Notes: generated by a model not told the origin, from the sequence alone. DNA of 64,000 nt from Polaromonas sp. (GCA_030654695.1 JAURWY010000017.1:124001-188000), one strand, 5' to 3'; counted from the first letter of the stretch, positions 35,758-46,476 are shown. Translations and numbers: made by a program.

Positions 35758-36498
35758 TCAGTCGGTATCTCTTAAGCGCTGAACTTCGCGCTGCAAGTCC
35801 CCCGCCCAAGCGCGCCGATCACGGCCACGCGCCAATTCAGGCGCACCCACCGTCACTTCGGCCATCAGCTCGCGCGCCGTCAGCGTGCGCCACATCGAAG
35901 CCAGCAGCGTGTCATTGCCCACAAAGCGCGGCGCTTGGCTCACCAGACCCGTGCGCCTGTCTATAAAGCGCAAGGCCAAGGCCTGCACCGGCACGTTGGC
36001 GGTGATGGCGGCTTGAATCAAATTGGCATGGAAAGGTAGCAAACTCACGCCGTCGCTGGTCGTGCCTTCAGGGAACACCGCCAACACCTGCCCGTCATGC
36101 AAATGCGCCACCATGTGATGCAGCACGCGGTGCGCGTCACGCCGCGATTCGCGCTCAATGAACAGCGTCCCAGCGCCGGTCGCCAAGGTGCCCACCAGCG
36201 GCCAACGCTTGACTTCAGACTTGGAGATAAACCGACAATACCCTGCGGAATGCATCACCAGAATATCGAGCCACGAGATGTGATTGGCCACCAACAATAC
36301 CGGTCCGGTGGCCAGCGGTTCACCCTTGAGTACCAGCTCAATACCGCTGATGGCCAACATCTTGCGGGCCCAGATGTTGACATGTTGGCCCTGCTCTTCG
36401 GCCGACAGCAAATGAAAGCGCGAGCGGATCGACCAGAACCCGGACAAGGTGTGTAAAAAGGCCCGCGACAACCGATAGCCGAGCCGCACCACTCTCAT
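35758..36498 (-). CDS. plsC: 1-acyl-sn-glycerol-3-phosphate acyltransferase (PlsC-like)
   Basis: 246 residues from ATG 36498, which overlaps the pyrC' stop (ATGA); the longer frame to 36648 runs antisense-like through pyrC' and is rejected. Acyltransferase motifs: NHISWLD (H-x4-D catalytic pair), FIERESRRD, and FPEGTTSDG. Near the N-terminus is one hydrophobic segment. It acylates lysophosphatidic acid at the inner membrane. Last gene of the algH-ruvX-pyrRBC' operon. Confidence 0.88.
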   Translation of the reverse strand: MRVVRLGYRLSRAFLHTLSGFWSIRSRFHLLSAEEQGQHVNIWARKMLAISGIELVLKGEPLATGPVLLVANHISWLDILVMHSAGYCRFISKSEVKRWPLVGTLATGAGTLFIERESRRDAHRVLHHMVAHLHDGQVLAVFPEGTTSDGVSLLPFHANLIQAAITANVPVQALALRFIDRRTGLVSQAPRFVGNDTLLASMWRTLTARELMAEVTVGAPELARGRDRRAWAGDLQREVQRLRDTD

Positions 36499-37796
36499 GC
36501 CGACGGAGCCTCGTAAGCGACTTGACCGCCGACCAGCGTCCAGCAGACGCGCACAGGCAATTCGTAACCTGAAAACGGCGTGTGCTTGCCTTGACTGCGC
36601 AAAGCGTTGGGCTCGACAACCCAGCTGGAAGCCGGATTGAAAATGCACACATCGGCGACGCCACCTTGGACCAGTTGACCGGCACTGGCTAGCAGTGGAC
36701 CCAAAGCAGACCCGAGCACACGGGCGGGTTCGCTGGTGAGCACCGCCAAGGCACGCACCAAGCCGGCGCCGCTGTCATCACCCCATTTACAGGCCAGCCC
36801 CAGCAACAATTCAAGACCGGTGGCGCCCGGCTCAGCTTCAGCAAAAGGCAAGGTTTTAGCGTCCTCGTCGACCGGCGTGTGGTCGGACACCAGCGCGTCC
36901 AGCGTGCCGTCAAGCAAGCCCAGTCGCAGTGCATCGCGGTCGCGTTGTTGGCGCAGTGGCGGGTCGAGTCGCATACGACTGTCGAAGTAACCCATGTCGG
37001 TGTCCGTCAGGTGCAAGCTGTTAATACTCACATCACAACTGACCCGCAAACCGTCGGCCTTCGCCTGGGCCACCAAGGCCACACCCGCAGCGCTGCTGAT
37101 GCGGCACACATGCACCCGCGCGCCGGTCGATCGCATCAGCTCAAAAATCGTGTGCAACGCGATGGTTTCTGCCGCTACGGGCACACCGCTCAGGCCCAGC
37201 CGCGTGGCTAGGGGGCCACTGGCCATCACGCCTTTGCCTAAGTGCATGTCTTGCGGACGCAGCCACACCGTGTAGTCAAAACTAGCCGCGTACTGCAGCG
37301 CACGCATCAGCACTTGCGTGTCCTCCAAGGGCACTTCCGCCTGGCTGAAACCGACGCAGCCGGCCTCAGTCAATTGCGCCATTTCGGTCAGGGCAATGCC
37401 GCGCAAGCCGCGCGTCAAAGCACCCAACGGAAAGACCCGTGACTGGTGCAATTTCTCAGCGCGGAACTTCAGCATCTCGACCAAACCGGGCTCGTCGAGC
37501 ACCGGGTCGGTGTCGGGCGGGCAAACCAAACTGGTCACACCACCGGCAACGGCAGCGGCCAATTCACTGGCCAGCATGCCTTCGTGTTCGTGGCCGGGCT
37601 CGCGCAAGCGCACCGACAAATCGACCAGACCCGGCGCCACCACGCAGCCCGTCGCATCAATCGTTTTGTTAGGCGCGAAGTCAGCCGCCACAGCGCCCAT
37701 GCTGACGATACGGCCAGCCGCAATCGCCACATCAACGCGTTCGTCAAAGCCTGTCGCCGGGTTGATCACGCGGCCATTTTTGATGAGTAGTTTCAT
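36495..37796 (-). CDS. pyrC': Dihydroorotase-like PyrC' (non-catalytic ATCase partner)
   Basis: 433 residues with the amidohydrolase fold of type I dihydroorotase (VVAPGLVDL near 53-60, [18 protein letters not shown] near 305). The metal motif HxH is missing: the segment is LSVRLREPG, Ser61 and Arg63 replacing the two His, and the carbamylated-Lys region and a later His (HVCRISS) are also altered. Inactive DHOase-like subunits of this kind are known in Pseudomonas, where they are needed to assemble the PyrB dodecamer. Directly downstream of pyrB with ATGA overlap, as in that system. An active PyrC must lie elsewhere. Confidence 0.9.
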   Translation of the reverse strand: MKLLIKNGRVINPATGFDERVDVAIAAGRIVSMGAVAADFAPNKTIDATGCVVAPGLVDLSVRLREPGHEHEGMLASELAAAVAGGVTSLVCPPDTDPVLDEPGLVEMLKFRAEKLHQSRVFPLGALTRGLRGIALTEMAQLTEAGCVGFSQAEVPLEDTQVLMRALQYAASFDYTVWLRPQDMHLGKGVMASGPLATRLGLSGVPVAAETIALHTIFELMRSTGARVHVCRISSAAGVALVAQAKADGLRVSCDVSINSLHLTDTDMGYFDSRMRLDPPLRQQRDRDALRLGLLDGTLDALVSDHTPVDEDAKTLPFAEAEPGATGLELLLGLACKWGDDSGAGLVRALAVLTSEPARVLGSALGPLLASAGQLVQGGVADVCIFNPASSWVVEPNALRSQGKHTPFSGYELPVRVCWTLVGGQVAYEAPSA

Positions 37797-38755
37797 GCTT
37801 CATTCCCGGCAACAATGCTCATGACCGCCATGCGCACAGCGATACCGTAAGTGACCTGCGGCAAGATAACGCTTTGCGGGCCGTCCACCACCGCCGAGTC
37901 AATTTCGACCCCGCGGTTGATCGGCCCGGGGTGCATGACGATCGCGTCTGGCTTGGCCAACTGCAGTTTTTCGGGCGTCAGGCCAAAGCTCTTGAAATAT
38001 TCCTGGCTGCTGGGCAGCAAGGCGCCCGACATGCGTTCGTTTTGCAAACGCAGGGTGATGACAACGTCGGCACCGCGAATGCCTTCTTCGAGTGTGTGGC
38101 AGACCCGCACCCCCATTTCAGACATGTTGGACGGCACCAGCGTTTTGGGGCCGACGACACGCACCTCGGCACAACCGAGCGTGGTCAGCGCATGAATGTC
38201 CGAGCGCGCCACCCGAGAATGCAGCACGTCACCGACGATGGCCACCGTCAGGTTGCTGAAGTCTTTCTTGTAATGGCGGATGGTGTACATGTCCAGCAGG
38301 CCTTGCGTCGGGTGCGCATGGCGGCCGTCGCCGGCGTTGATCACGTGCACATGCGGCGCCACGTGCTGGGCGATCAGGTACGGCGCACCCGATTCGCTGT
38401 GGCGCACCACAAATATGTCAGCAGCCATGGCGCTGAGGTTGGCAATCGTGTCCAACAAGGACTCGCCCTTGGAGGCCGACGAGCGCGCGATGTCGAGGTT
38501 GATGACGTCGGCTGACAGCCGCGTCGCGGCGATCTCAAAGGTCGTTCGGGTGCGGGTGGAGTTTTCAAAAAAGAGGTTGAAAACACTCTTGCCGCGCAAC
38601 AGCGGAACCTTCTTGACCTCGCGGTCGCTGACGCTGACAAAGTTAGCAGCGGTGTCCAAAATCTGCGTCAGGGTGGCTTTCGGCAAACCTTCGGTAGAAA
38701 GCAGATGAATCAGCTCGCCGTGTTTGTTGAGTTGCGGGTTTCGTCGGTACAACAC
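37793..38755 (-). CDS. pyrB: Aspartate carbamoyltransferase catalytic subunit
   Basis: 320 residues. The start is GTG 38755, giving [20 protein letters not shown], the conserved N-terminus of betaproteobacterial PyrB; the frame is open to 38941 but that part is noise inside pyrR. Carbamoyl-phosphate motif [23 protein letters not shown] and the aspartate-loop LRLQNERM are all present. It catalyses carbamoyl phosphate plus aspartate to carbamoyl aspartate. It overlaps pyrC' by ATGA. Confidence 0.95.
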   Translation of the reverse strand: MLYRRNPQLNKHGELIHLLSTEGLPKATLTQILDTAANFVSVSDREVKKVPLLRGKSVFNLFFENSTRTRTTFEIAATRLSADVINLDIARSSASKGESLLDTIANLSAMAADIFVVRHSESGAPYLIAQHVAPHVHVINAGDGRHAHPTQGLLDMYTIRHYKKDFSNLTVAIVGDVLHSRVARSDIHALTTLGCAEVRVVGPKTLVPSNMSEMGVRVCHTLEEGIRGADVVITLRLQNERMSGALLPSSQEYFKSFGLTPEKLQLAKPDAIVMHPGPINRGVEIDSAVVDGPQSVILPQVTYGIAVRMAVMSIVAGNEA

Positions 38756-38756
38756 G

Positions 38757-39266
38757 TTAGGCTCCCTGGACTTCAAAACTGAATTGACCGGCGTCTGAGC
38801 GCGCCAGTTGCAGCGACTGCGTGGCTGGCAAGGTGACGCGCGCCATCGCCAAGTCGGGCTGCACTGGCAATTCGCGACCCCCACGGTCAACCAGCACCGC
38901 CAGTTTGACACTGGCGGGTCGGCCATAGTCAAAGAGTTCATTCAACACAGCGCGAATGGTGCGGCCGGTGTAGAGCACATCGTCAAGCACGATCAGGTGC
39001 TCGCCGTTGACGTCAAAAGGCAGCAAAGTTTGTGCGCTGGTGGCCAAGCCGCGGCTGGCAAAATCGTCACGGTGCATGACCGATGACAGCACGCCGACCG
39101 GGTCATTCAAACCAAGGTCTTTTTGCAGGCGTTCAGCCAGCCAGGCACCGCCCGATGCCACACCGACCAGCCGGGGTGGCTTGGGATAGCTGGCGAGAAG
39201 GTGCTGCAGACTGCGCAGCAGTTCGAGGTAGAGCGCTTCAGCGTTCAGAGATTCGACGGTCTTCAA
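38757..39266 (-). CDS. pyrR: Pyrimidine operon regulator/uracil phosphoribosyltransferase
   Basis: 169 residues. TTG start at 39266, overlapping the ruvX stop (TTGA), with AAGGAG at correct spacing. The PRPP loop [20 protein letters not shown] and [14 protein letters not shown] are PyrR hallmarks. In Gram-positive bacteria PyrR attenuates pyr transcription by binding mRNA; in Betaproteobacteria the role is less clear. Its position directly before pyrB suggests regulation of this operon. No obvious PyrR-type antiterminator was found upstream of pyrB. Confidence 0.93.
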   Translation of the reverse strand: MKTVESLNAEALYLELLRSLQHLLASYPKPPRLVGVASGGAWLAERLQKDLGLNDPVGVLSSVMHRDDFASRGLATSAQTLLPFDVNGEHLIVLDDVLYTGRTIRAVLNELFDYGRPASVKLAVLVDRGGRELPVQPDLAMARVTLPATQSLQLARSDAGQFSFEVQGA

Positions 39267-39679
39267 GAAAGACTCCTTAAAAATTGCTCAAGAATGATGC
39301 AGGCAGACGCCGCGTCAGCATCTGCCGCCCCGAGTGCATGGGCTTCGGTGGTGCTGTAACGCTCGTCGACTTCGTAAACGCTGAGCCCGAAACGGCCGCG
39401 CAACTGACGCGCAAATTTTTGCGCACGCACGGTGTTTTCGTGACTGGCTCCGTCGGGATGATACGGAACGCCGACCACCAAGGCGTCGGGTTGCCATTCT
39501 TTGATGCGTGCGGCGATCGGCACAAAACGCGCGTCACCCACAGCGCTGATGGTGGTTTGCGGCGTGGCGGTGCGCGTCAGCCGGTTGCCGCTGGCCACAC
39601 CGGTGCGCTTGAGCCCAAAATCAAAAGCCAGAAAGGTTTGGACAGAGGGGGCCAACTCAATGGCAGCCCCGACGCTCAT
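39263..39679 (-). CDS. ruvX: Holliday junction resolvase-like protein (YqgF/RuvX)
   Basis: 138 residues of RNase H-like fold. First acidic motif FLAFDFGLKRTGVASGN, then ALVVGVPYHPDG and VYEVDERYSTTEA. The family acts in pre-16S rRNA 5' end maturation and may resolve junctions. ATGA overlap with algH upstream and TTGA overlap with pyrR downstream. Confidence 0.9.
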   Translation of the reverse strand: MSVGAAIELAPSVQTFLAFDFGLKRTGVASGNRLTRTATPQTTISAVGDARFVPIAARIKEWQPDALVVGVPYHPDGASHENTVRAQKFARQLRGRFGLSVYEVDERYSTTEAHALGAADADAASACIILEQFLRSLS

Positions 39680-40263
39680 GAGTGGCCAGCCTCAGGCGAC
39701 AGCATCCAACGCTGCAGGCCGAGCAGGAGCAAGGCCTTGTCGTAGCGCTGCTCGACCGGGGTGTCAAAAATCACGGCCGGGTCGGCCGCGACCGTGAGCC
39801 AGCTGTTGTCTGAGATTTCAGACTCCAGCTGCCCTTCGCCCCAGGCCGAATAACCCAGCGAGACAAAGACGCGCCGTGGGCCGGCGCCCGTCGACAGCGC
39901 TTCAAGAACGTCTTTGGAGGTGGTCATTTCAAGTCCGCCGGGAATCGACATGGTCGACGCGTAGACCGACTCATTGCCCGGCAACATGCTTTCGTGCAGC
40001 ACAAAACCGCGCTCGGTTTGCACAGGCCCGCCTTTGTAAACCGGCGCTTCGCTGAGGTCGTCGCGCCGCAGCGGCAACTCAACTTTGTCAAACAGGCTTT
40101 TCAAGCTGATGTCGCTCGGCTTGTTGATGACCAAACCCAAAGCACCGCGTTCGCTGTGCTCGCACATGTAGATCACGCTGCCGACAAAAGGCTCGTCATC
40201 CAAGCCGGGCATGGCGATCAGAAAATGATGCGTAAAGTTGATCGGGTCGAAGTCCATGGCCAT
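39676..40263 (-). CDS. algH: YqgE/AlgH family protein
   Basis: 195 residues. DUF179 hallmarks: FTHHFLIAMPGLDDEPFVGSVIYM, then ERGALGLVINKPSDISL, VYKGGPV and LGYSAWGEGQLE. The fold is known but no molecular function is firmly established; it is nearly always next to ruvX. First gene of the operon; its promoter lies in the 74-nt gap divergent from phrB. Confidence 0.92.
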   Translation of the reverse strand: MAMDFDPINFTHHFLIAMPGLDDEPFVGSVIYMCEHSERGALGLVINKPSDISLKSLFDKVELPLRRDDLSEAPVYKGGPVQTERGFVLHESMLPGNESVYASTMSIPGGLEMTTSKDVLEALSTGAGPRRVFVSLGYSAWGEGQLESEISDNSWLTVAADPAVIFDTPVEQRYDKALLLLGLQRWMLSPEAGHS

Positions 40264-40337
40264 GCGCGCAATTTTACGCTGACGATCAGCCGCCGGGCTC
40301 TGAATAAAATGGCCGCCGTCCAGCTAACATCCTCACC

Positions 40338-41816
40338 ATGAGCAAACAATACGAGCGCGGACTGGTCTGGTTCCGCCGCGACCTGCGGGCGCACGACCAC
40401 GCCGCCCTGCACCACGCCCTGAGCACCTGCCGTCAGGTTTTCTGCCTTTTCGTGCTGGACCGGGAGATTCTCGACCCGTTGCCGCGCACCGACCGGCGGG
40501 TTGATTTCATCGTTCAGTCACTGACCGAACTCGACGCCGCATTGCAAGCACTTGCCGAGCCGCATGGAGTGACTAACGCCGGGCTGCTGGTGGTGCATGA
40601 CTGGGCCAGCACAGCCGTACCGCAGCAGGCGCAAGCCCTGCAAGTGCAAGCGGTCTTCAGCAACCATGACGACGAACCGCAAGCGATTCAGCGAGACGTA
40701 CAGGTGGCCGCCAGCTTGGCAGCCCAGGGCGTGGCTTTTCACAGCTTCAAAGACCATGTGGTGTTTGAGCGCGCCGAACTGCTGACGCAGGGCGGCAAGC
40801 CCTACGGCGTTTTCACGCCCTACAAGAACAGCTGGCTGAAAAAGGTCGACAGCTATTACCTGCAGTCTTACGCTATTCAAGCCCATGCCGACGCGCTGGC
40901 CAACAAACCGGCCGATGCCAAGCCAGTGCCTACCCTGAGCGAAATTGGCTTTGAGACCAGCAACTTGCAGGCGCTGAAACTGCCCACCGGCATCTCGGGC
41001 GGCGCCCAGTTGTTTGAAGAGTTTTTACAGCGCATCGACGACTATGAGGAGAGCCGCAACTTTCCGGCCGTAAAAGGGCCGAGCTACTTGGGCGTGCACC
41101 TGCGCTTTGGCACGGTGTCGATTCGCCAGCTGGCAGCTGAAGCGCTGAAGCGTCAACTCGCAGGCAGCGCCGGTGCCACCGTCTGGTTGAGCGAGCTGAT
41201 TTGGCGCGACTTCTATGCGCAAATTTTGAGCAATTTCCCGCACGTGGCCAAAGTCTCTTTCAAGCCCGACTACGACGCGATCCAGTGGGAAACCGGCACA
41301 GAAGCCGACGCACTTTTTAAGGCTTGGTGCGAAGGCCGCACCGGGTATCCCTTGGTCGACGCCGCCATGGCGCAGATCAACCAGACCGGCTACATGCACA
41401 ACCGGTTGCGCATGGTCGCCGCCTGCTTTTTGATCAAAGATTTAGGCATTGATTGGCGCCGCGGCGAGCGCTACTTTGCCGAAAAATTGAACGACTTTGA
41501 CCTGTCGGCCAACAACGGCGGTTGGCAATGGGCGTCTAGCAGTGGCTGCGACGCGCAACCTTACTTCCGAATTTTCAACCCGGTCAGCCAGAGCTTGAAG
41601 TTCGATCCCGACGGCAAGTTCATCCGCAAGTACCTGCCCGTGCTTGCGGGCCTGCAAGGCAAGGCCTTGCACAGCCCGTGGGAGGCCGCGCCGCTGGAGT
41701 TAGCGGCGGCTGGCGTGACATTAGGGGCGAACTACCCGCTGCCGCTGGTCGAGCATGCGCATGCGCGGACTCGCACGCTGGAGCGCTATGCGGTGGTCAA
41801 AAAGACCACCACTTGA
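40338..41816 (+). CDS. phrB: Deoxyribodipyrimidine photolyase
   Basis: 492 residues. The N-terminal antenna domain begins LVWFRRDLRAHDHAAL; the FAD domain has GYPLVDAAMAQINQTGYMHN, RMVAACFLIKDL and NNGGWQWASSSGCDAQPYFR. This matches class I CPD photolyases, which repair UV pyrimidine dimers with blue light. It is convergent with rubredoxin, 3 nt between stops. Confidence 0.95.
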   Translation: MSKQYERGLVWFRRDLRAHDHAALHHALSTCRQVFCLFVLDREILDPLPRTDRRVDFIVQSLTELDAALQALAEPHGVTNAGLLVVHDWASTAVPQQAQALQVQAVFSNHDDEPQAIQRDVQVAASLAAQGVAFHSFKDHVVFERAELLTQGGKPYGVFTPYKNSWLKKVDSYYLQSYAIQAHADALANKPADAKPVPTLSEIGFETSNLQALKLPTGISGGAQLFEEFLQRIDDYEESRNFPAVKGPSYLGVHLRFGTVSIRQLAAEALKRQLAGSAGATVWLSELIWRDFYAQILSNFPHVAKVSFKPDYDAIQWETGTEADALFKAWCEGRTGYPLVDAAMAQINQTGYMHNRLRMVAACFLIKDLGIDWRRGERYFAEKLNDFDLSANNGGWQWASSSGCDAQPYFRIFNPVSQSLKFDPDGKFIRKYLPVLAGLQGKALHSPWEAAPLELAAAGVTLGANYPLPLVEHAHARTRTLERYAVVKKTTT

Positions 41817-41819
41817 ACT

Positions 41820-41999
41820 TCAGATATCGACCATCTCGAAGTCTTCTTTGCGGGCGCCGCACTCGGGGCAGGTCCAGTTCATGGGCACATCGGCCCACAG
41901 GGTGCCCGGCGCAATGCCGTGCTCAGGCGCGCCTGCGGCCTCGTCGTAGAGCCAGCCACAGATCAGGCACATCCAGGTCTTTGTTGCAGTTGTAGTCAC
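41820..41999 (-). CDS. Rubredoxin
   Basis: 59 residues if started at GTG 41999, the usual rubredoxin size; the frame reaches ATG 42077 with a basic N-terminal extension unlike the family. The two iron-binding knuckles are CLICG near 11-15 and CPECG near 45-49, with conserved GWLYDEAAG and WADVPMNW. It is a one-electron carrier. The divergent thiD-like and hemL genes are its usual neighbours in this bacterial family. Confidence 0.92.
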   Translation of the reverse strand: MTTTATKTWMCLICGWLYDEAAGAPEHGIAPGTLWADVPMNWTCPECGARKEDFEMVDI

Positions 42000-42101
42000 A
42001 GCGTTAACTTTGCTTTCGCGAATAGAATCAATCGAAGAATTGTATCGGCGAGGCGGTGCCTTTTGCCATGTCGGCAAAATCCTCAGCCAAAATCACCGCA
42101 C

Positions 42102-43052
42102 ATGCCACAAGCCCTCACTCCCCCCGCAGACCTCGCGCCCGACCCAGACACGGTTGACAGCGCGCCCGCCTGCGTCATGAGCTTTAACGCCAGCGATCCC
42201 AGTGGTGCTGGCGGCTTGACGGCCGACATCATGGCGATTGCTTCAGCCGGCGGCCACGCGCTGGCAGTTGTCACGGGCGCTTATTCGCGCGACACCGCCG
42301 AAATCTTGGACCACTTTGCCTTTGACGACGACGCGGTTTCTGAGCAGGCCCGCGCCGCCCTTGAAGATATGCCGGTCAGCGCCATCAAAGTCGGCTTTGT
42401 CGGCAGCCCCGAAAACGTCAGCGCCATCGCCGAGATTGCCTCCGACTACGCCGACGCCCCGCTGGTTGCCTACATGCCCAGCTTGTCGTGGTGGGAAGAA
42501 GACCAGATTGACAGCTACCTTGATGCTTTTCGCGAACTCTTGCTGCCGCAAACCACGCTGCTGACTGGCAACCACAGCACGCTTTGGCGCTGGCTGCTGC
42601 CCGACTGGTCGGGCGACAAAAGCCCAAGCGCGCGCGACATCGCCAAGGCCGCCGGCGAGCTGGGCGTGCCCTTCACCTTGGTCACCGGCATTCCGGCCGC
42701 CGAGCAGTTCATTGAGAATGTGCTGGCCACGCCGCAAAGCGTTTTGTACAGCGAGAAGTTTGAGCATTTCGACGCCAGCTTTGCCGGCGCAGGCGACACG
42801 CTCAGTGCGGCCCTGTCTGCCTTGCTGGCCAACGGCCACGACATGCAAAGCGCCACCACCGAAGCCCTGACTTACCTCGACCACAGTCTGAATGCGGGCT
42901 TTCAGCCCGGCATGGGTCACTTGGTGCCTGACCGCATGTTTTGGGCGCAAGCCGACGACGATGCAGATGACGCTGATGACTCCCAAAGCCCCACCGATCC
43001 ATTGATCTCAACCCCCTCTTTTGACATCCCCCCGAATGGCACAAAACATTAA
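42102..43052 (+). CDS. thiD: Hydroxymethylpyrimidine/phosphomethylpyrimidine kinase (ThiD-like)
   Basis: 316 residues from ATG 42102; the 61 preceding codons overlap rubredoxin and are rejected. Ribokinase-like fold: [20 protein letters not shown] near the start, the [12 protein letters not shown] segment, and the anion-hole [16 protein letters not shown] near 230. It phosphorylates the thiamine pyrimidine precursor HMP. A C-terminal tail of about 45 residues is acidic (DDDADDADD). It overlaps the hemL start by 17 nt. No TPP riboswitch was recognised upstream. Confidence 0.85.
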   Translation: MPQALTPPADLAPDPDTVDSAPACVMSFNASDPSGAGGLTADIMAIASAGGHALAVVTGAYSRDTAEILDHFAFDDDAVSEQARAALEDMPVSAIKVGFVGSPENVSAIAEIASDYADAPLVAYMPSLSWWEEDQIDSYLDAFRELLLPQTTLLTGNHSTLWRWLLPDWSGDKSPSARDIAKAAGELGVPFTLVTGIPAAEQFIENVLATPQSVLYSEKFEHFDASFAGAGDTLSAALSALLANGHDMQSATTEALTYLDHSLNAGFQPGMGHLVPDRMFWAQADDDADDADDSQSPTDPLISTPSFDIPPNGTKH

Positions 43053-44361
43053 TTCCGCATCTAACCCTTTGTCCCGCAACGACGCTTTTTTTGAGCGCGC
43101 CAAAGCGGTTATTCCTGGGGGCGTGAACTCCCCTGTTCGGGCCTTCAAAGCCGTTGGCGGCACGCCGCGCTTTGTGCAGCGCGCGCAAGGTGCCTATTTT
43201 TGGGATGCCGACGGCCAGCGCTACATCGACTACATCGGCTCTTGGGGCCCGATGATTCTCGGCCACGGCCACCCGGCGGTGCTCGAGGCCGTGCAAAAAG
43301 CTGCGCTCGATGGTTTTTCCTTTGGCGCGCCCACCGAGCGCGAGGTCGAGCTGGCAGAAGAAATCATCAAGCTGGTGCCGTCGATTGAGATGATCCGCCT
43401 CGTCAGTTCCGGCACCGAAGCGGCCATGAGCACGCTGCGCTTGGCACGCGGTGCCACCGGCCGCAACAAGTTCATCAAGTTCGAAGGTTGCTACCACGGC
43501 CATGCGGATGCGCTGCTGGTCAAAGCCGGCTCAGGCTTGGCGACTTTCGGCAACCCGACCAGCGCCGGTGTGCCGCCTGAGGTTGTGCGCGACACCCTGG
43601 TGTTGGAATACAACAATGTCGCGCAACTGGAAGAAGCTTTCAGCCTGCACGGCAAAGAACTCGCCTGCGTGATGATCGAACCCATCGCCGGCAACATGAA
43701 CTTCGTGCGCGCCAGCGTGCCCTTCATGAAACGCTGCCGTGAGCTTTGCACGCAATACGGCGCGCTGCTGGTGTTTGACGAAGTCATGACCGGTTTTCGG
43801 GTCGCCTTGGGCGGTGCGCAAAGTGTCTACGCCAAGCTCATTCCGGGCTTTGAGCCCGACATGACGGTGATGGGCAAAGTCATTGGCGGCGGCATGCCGC
43901 TGGCAGCCTTTGGCGCCAAACGCGCGGTCATGGAACAACTCGCGCCGCAAGGACCGGTCTACCAAGCCGGTACGCTGTCGGGCAACCCGGTCGCCACCGC
44001 CTGCGGCCTCGCCACCTTGCGCGAACTGCAAAAGCCCGGTTTCTATGAAGCGCTGGGCGCCCGCACTCAAAGTTTGGTGGCCGGCTTGACACAAGCGGCA
44101 AAGCAAGCCGGTGTGCCGTTTTGTGGCGACAGCGAAGGCGGCATGTTCGGCTTCTTTTTGCTCGACCAGCTGCCGCAAAACTACAGCACCGTCATGACCA
44201 CCGACAGCCCAGCCTTCAACAAGTTCTTCCACGCCATGTTGGACAGCGGCGTGTACTACGCACCCGCGCTGTACGAAGCTGGCTTTGTGAGCGCCGCGCA
44301 CTCAGCTGAAGACATTGAAGTCACTGTGGCTGCGGCTGCGCGGTTTTTTGCGGCGCGCTGA
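43036..44361 (+). CDS. hemL: Glutamate-1-semialdehyde 2,1-aminomutase
   Basis: 441 residues from ATG 43036 (upstream in-frame codons to 43021 are possible). Class III aminotransferase: [43 protein letters not shown] and the PLP-Lys motif [16 protein letters not shown]. It makes 5-aminolevulinate for heme by the C5 pathway. The fit to the family is full length. Its start lies inside the thiD-like gene. Confidence 0.95.
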   Translation: MAQNINSASNPLSRNDAFFERAKAVIPGGVNSPVRAFKAVGGTPRFVQRAQGAYFWDADGQRYIDYIGSWGPMILGHGHPAVLEAVQKAALDGFSFGAPTEREVELAEEIIKLVPSIEMIRLVSSGTEAAMSTLRLARGATGRNKFIKFEGCYHGHADALLVKAGSGLATFGNPTSAGVPPEVVRDTLVLEYNNVAQLEEAFSLHGKELACVMIEPIAGNMNFVRASVPFMKRCRELCTQYGALLVFDEVMTGFRVALGGAQSVYAKLIPGFEPDMTVMGKVIGGGMPLAAFGAKRAVMEQLAPQGPVYQAGTLSGNPVATACGLATLRELQKPGFYEALGARTQSLVAGLTQAAKQAGVPFCGDSEGGMFGFFLLDQLPQNYSTVMTTDSPAFNKFFHAMLDSGVYYAPALYEAGFVSAAHSAEDIEVTVAAAARFFAAR

Positions 44362-44400
44362 GAAACCGCCACACTCAACCCTTGGCTAACGTGGCTATTT

Positions 44401-46476
44401 TCAAAACCCCATCCGTGCACTGATGCGCACAGTGCGGGGCTCTATCGGGTGCACGTGCCGGTCGGCTATCCCGCCGCCACAGCGACCACTGCTGGCTTCA
44501 CCCGCCGTACATGACGCATAAAAATACTCGATGTCATGGCCATTTTTGCCGGCTAAATTGAAGACATCTACGCCCAGCGACAGTTGCTTGTTAACGGCGT
44601 AGCGGGTTCCCAGATTTAAAAGGGATGTGGCGCTTGAGCGCACCGCGTTGAGGCTGTCCAAGGCGCGCGGCCCCATGTAGCGCCAGCGCAAAGACGTGGT
44701 CCACGGTCCGTCCGTGTGGGTCACGCCCGAGGCCACAACCCGTTCAACCGCATTGGGCACATAGTTGCCTTCCCCTGCAGGCGTATCGCCGGTCAAACTA
44801 GCGCGGGACAAAGCGCCATCTAGTTCTAAACGCCAACGTGGATTCACGCGCCAGCGCAATGTGGCTTCAATGCCCCGTCTGCTGCTGGCCCTGCCTGCTT
44901 CGGTCGTTCCGGCGTCGCCGATGTAGAGCAACTCTGAGTCAAGGTGAAGTTTCCAGAGCGTTGCTGTGACACTCAGGTTGTCATCGGGTTTGAAGCGCCA
45001 GCCGATCTCAGCACCGCTTCCCTTCACCAGTGCCGGTACTTTGTCTGCGGGCAAGCCGGTTTGCGGGTCTAGCGCGATGGTCGCTCCGCGCACGTCGTTG
45101 CTGTGAAAGCCGACACCACCGTTCAGGTACAGCTCGGCGTTGGGTGTCAAGGTGAAAGCCAAACCCGCTTTGGGGCTGACGAGCGTGCTTTGACCGGCAC
45201 CTGAGTTAGCACCACCATACGTCAGTTCACGGCCCTGCACATCGTATTTCAGGGTGTCACCACGCACGCCTAAGTAGCCCCGCCAGCGGTCACTGAAGTT
45301 CAGCAGTTGTTGAGCGTAGACAGAGAACAGATCTTGCGAGACAGCATCGTTGCGAACTGTGGACAAAATCTCTCGCGCTTGGGTTCTATACAGACCGACC
45401 TCGCCAATCCGGTCACCCCGCCACTGGGCCCCAAAACTGGCCACCCCGTCCAGGCCAAACAGTTGGTTGCCGATGCTGTGGGACACCTGCGCGCCGAAGA
45501 CATGACGGTGGTCAGATTGTTTAAATTGATCGCCATTGACCGAGTTGTCTAGCGCGTAGGTGAAGTTGGAAAACAAGTCAAAGCGGTAGTCAATCGCGTA
45601 GGCACTGAGTTGGGTTTTGCTGTTGGGTCCATTGTCGAACCACTTGCCCGACAGACTCAGGCGCTGCGTGTTGCCGCCATCGCTGGGGTCCAGTGTGCCG
45701 AAACGGGAGAGGGAACCGTCGTTGATCAAGCGTTGCGGGATTTGGTCGGTCGAGTTCCATTGACTTTGATAAGCCATGCCGGTGATGCTGAAGCCGCGCG
45801 TGGGTGATCCTGAGGAAAACCGCACAAGGGCATTGAGTTTGCGCAAGTTTTCCGGTGAGACCCAAGGCCCGTTGTTGCTGCCGACCTCTAAAGCGCCAAG
45901 CCAGGTGTGCTCTTGCTCGGTTCGTGAAGCGGCCATCAGAATATGCCGGTAGTTGTGAGCGCCCATAGTGACTTCGGCGAACGGCACCTCAAGACTGCTG
46001 ACGTAGTCCATCGATGCGCTGCCGGCCAACGAGAAGTCGCCAGACTCTGCAAAGTAAGGCCCTTTTCTGTAGCGGACACCAGAGACCAGTTCGGGCATCA
46101 AAAAGTTCAGATCGGCGAAGCCTTGGCCATGCCCGTGGCTTGGCATGTTGACGGGCATGCCATCCACAGTCATCGCAAAGTCAGTCCCGTGATCCAGGTT
46201 GAAGCCGCGTAAAAAATACTGATTGGCCTTGCCATCACCCGAATGCTGAGTGGCCACGACACCCGGAACAGCTTCAACGATGTCGCCCGGCCTTAACTTC
46301 GGGCGGGCCTGAAATGATGCCAAGTCTGCAGCGCCTTCGCTGGCGCTGTCCGCAGTGCCGATGCTTGCATCACGCGGGCCAAAAACCTCCACTTCTGGAA
46401 GATGATGGTCTTGCGCCCTTCCTTCGCTGGCCAAGAAAATCGTTAGGAGCAAGCAGTAGGCGTGTCGGGGAAACAT
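44401..46476 (-). CDS. TonB-dependent outer-membrane receptor
   Basis: 691 residues. Signal peptide about 1-21 (YCLLLTIFLASEGRAQ), then a TonB-box-like LPEVEVFG, the plug domain (GDIVEAVPGVVATQHSGDG; QYFLRGFNLDHGTDF) and a beta-barrel ending in Phe (VRISARMGF). This plug resembles receptors for small organic or metal complexes. It lies downstream, on the same strand, of tonB-exbB-exbD-exbD and is likely powered by them. The ligand is unknown. Confidence 0.9.
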   Translation of the reverse strand: MFPRHAYCLLLTIFLASEGRAQDHHLPEVEVFGPRDASIGTADSASEGAADLASFQARPKLRPGDIVEAVPGVVATQHSGDGKANQYFLRGFNLDHGTDFAMTVDGMPVNMPSHGHGQGFADLNFLMPELVSGVRYRKGPYFAESGDFSLAGSASMDYVSSLEVPFAEVTMGAHNYRHILMAASRTEQEHTWLGALEVGSNNGPWVSPENLRKLNALVRFSSGSPTRGFSITGMAYQSQWNSTDQIPQRLINDGSLSRFGTLDPSDGGNTQRLSLSGKWFDNGPNSKTQLSAYAIDYRFDLFSNFTYALDNSVNGDQFKQSDHRHVFGAQVSHSIGNQLFGLDGVASFGAQWRGDRIGEVGLYRTQAREILSTVRNDAVSQDLFSVYAQQLLNFSDRWRGYLGVRGDTLKYDVQGRELTYGGANSGAGQSTLVSPKAGLAFTLTPNAELYLNGGVGFHSNDVRGATIALDPQTGLPADKVPALVKGSGAEIGWRFKPDDNLSVTATLWKLHLDSELLYIGDAGTTEAGRASSRRGIEATLRWRVNPRWRLELDGALSRASLTGDTPAGEGNYVPNAVERVVASGVTHTDGPWTTSLRWRYMGPRALDSLNAVRSSATSLLNLGTRYAVNKQLSLGVDVFNLAGKNGHDIEYFYASCTAGEASSGRCGGGIADRHVHPIEPRTVRISARMGF

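Noticed and set aside
36499..36648. 50-residue N-terminal extension of the PlsC-like protein
   Set aside because: It lies entirely within pyrC', reads as Arg/Ala-rich noise, and ATG 36498 overlaps the pyrC' stop as expected for coupling.
42000..42101. Possible TPP riboswitch before the thiD-like gene
   Set aside because: No THI-box core (CTGAGA ... GGAT) was found in the short gap, which also encodes a possible rubredoxin extension.
43531..44301. 256-codon frame on the - strand
   Set aside because: Shadow of hemL, which has full family motifs on the other strand.
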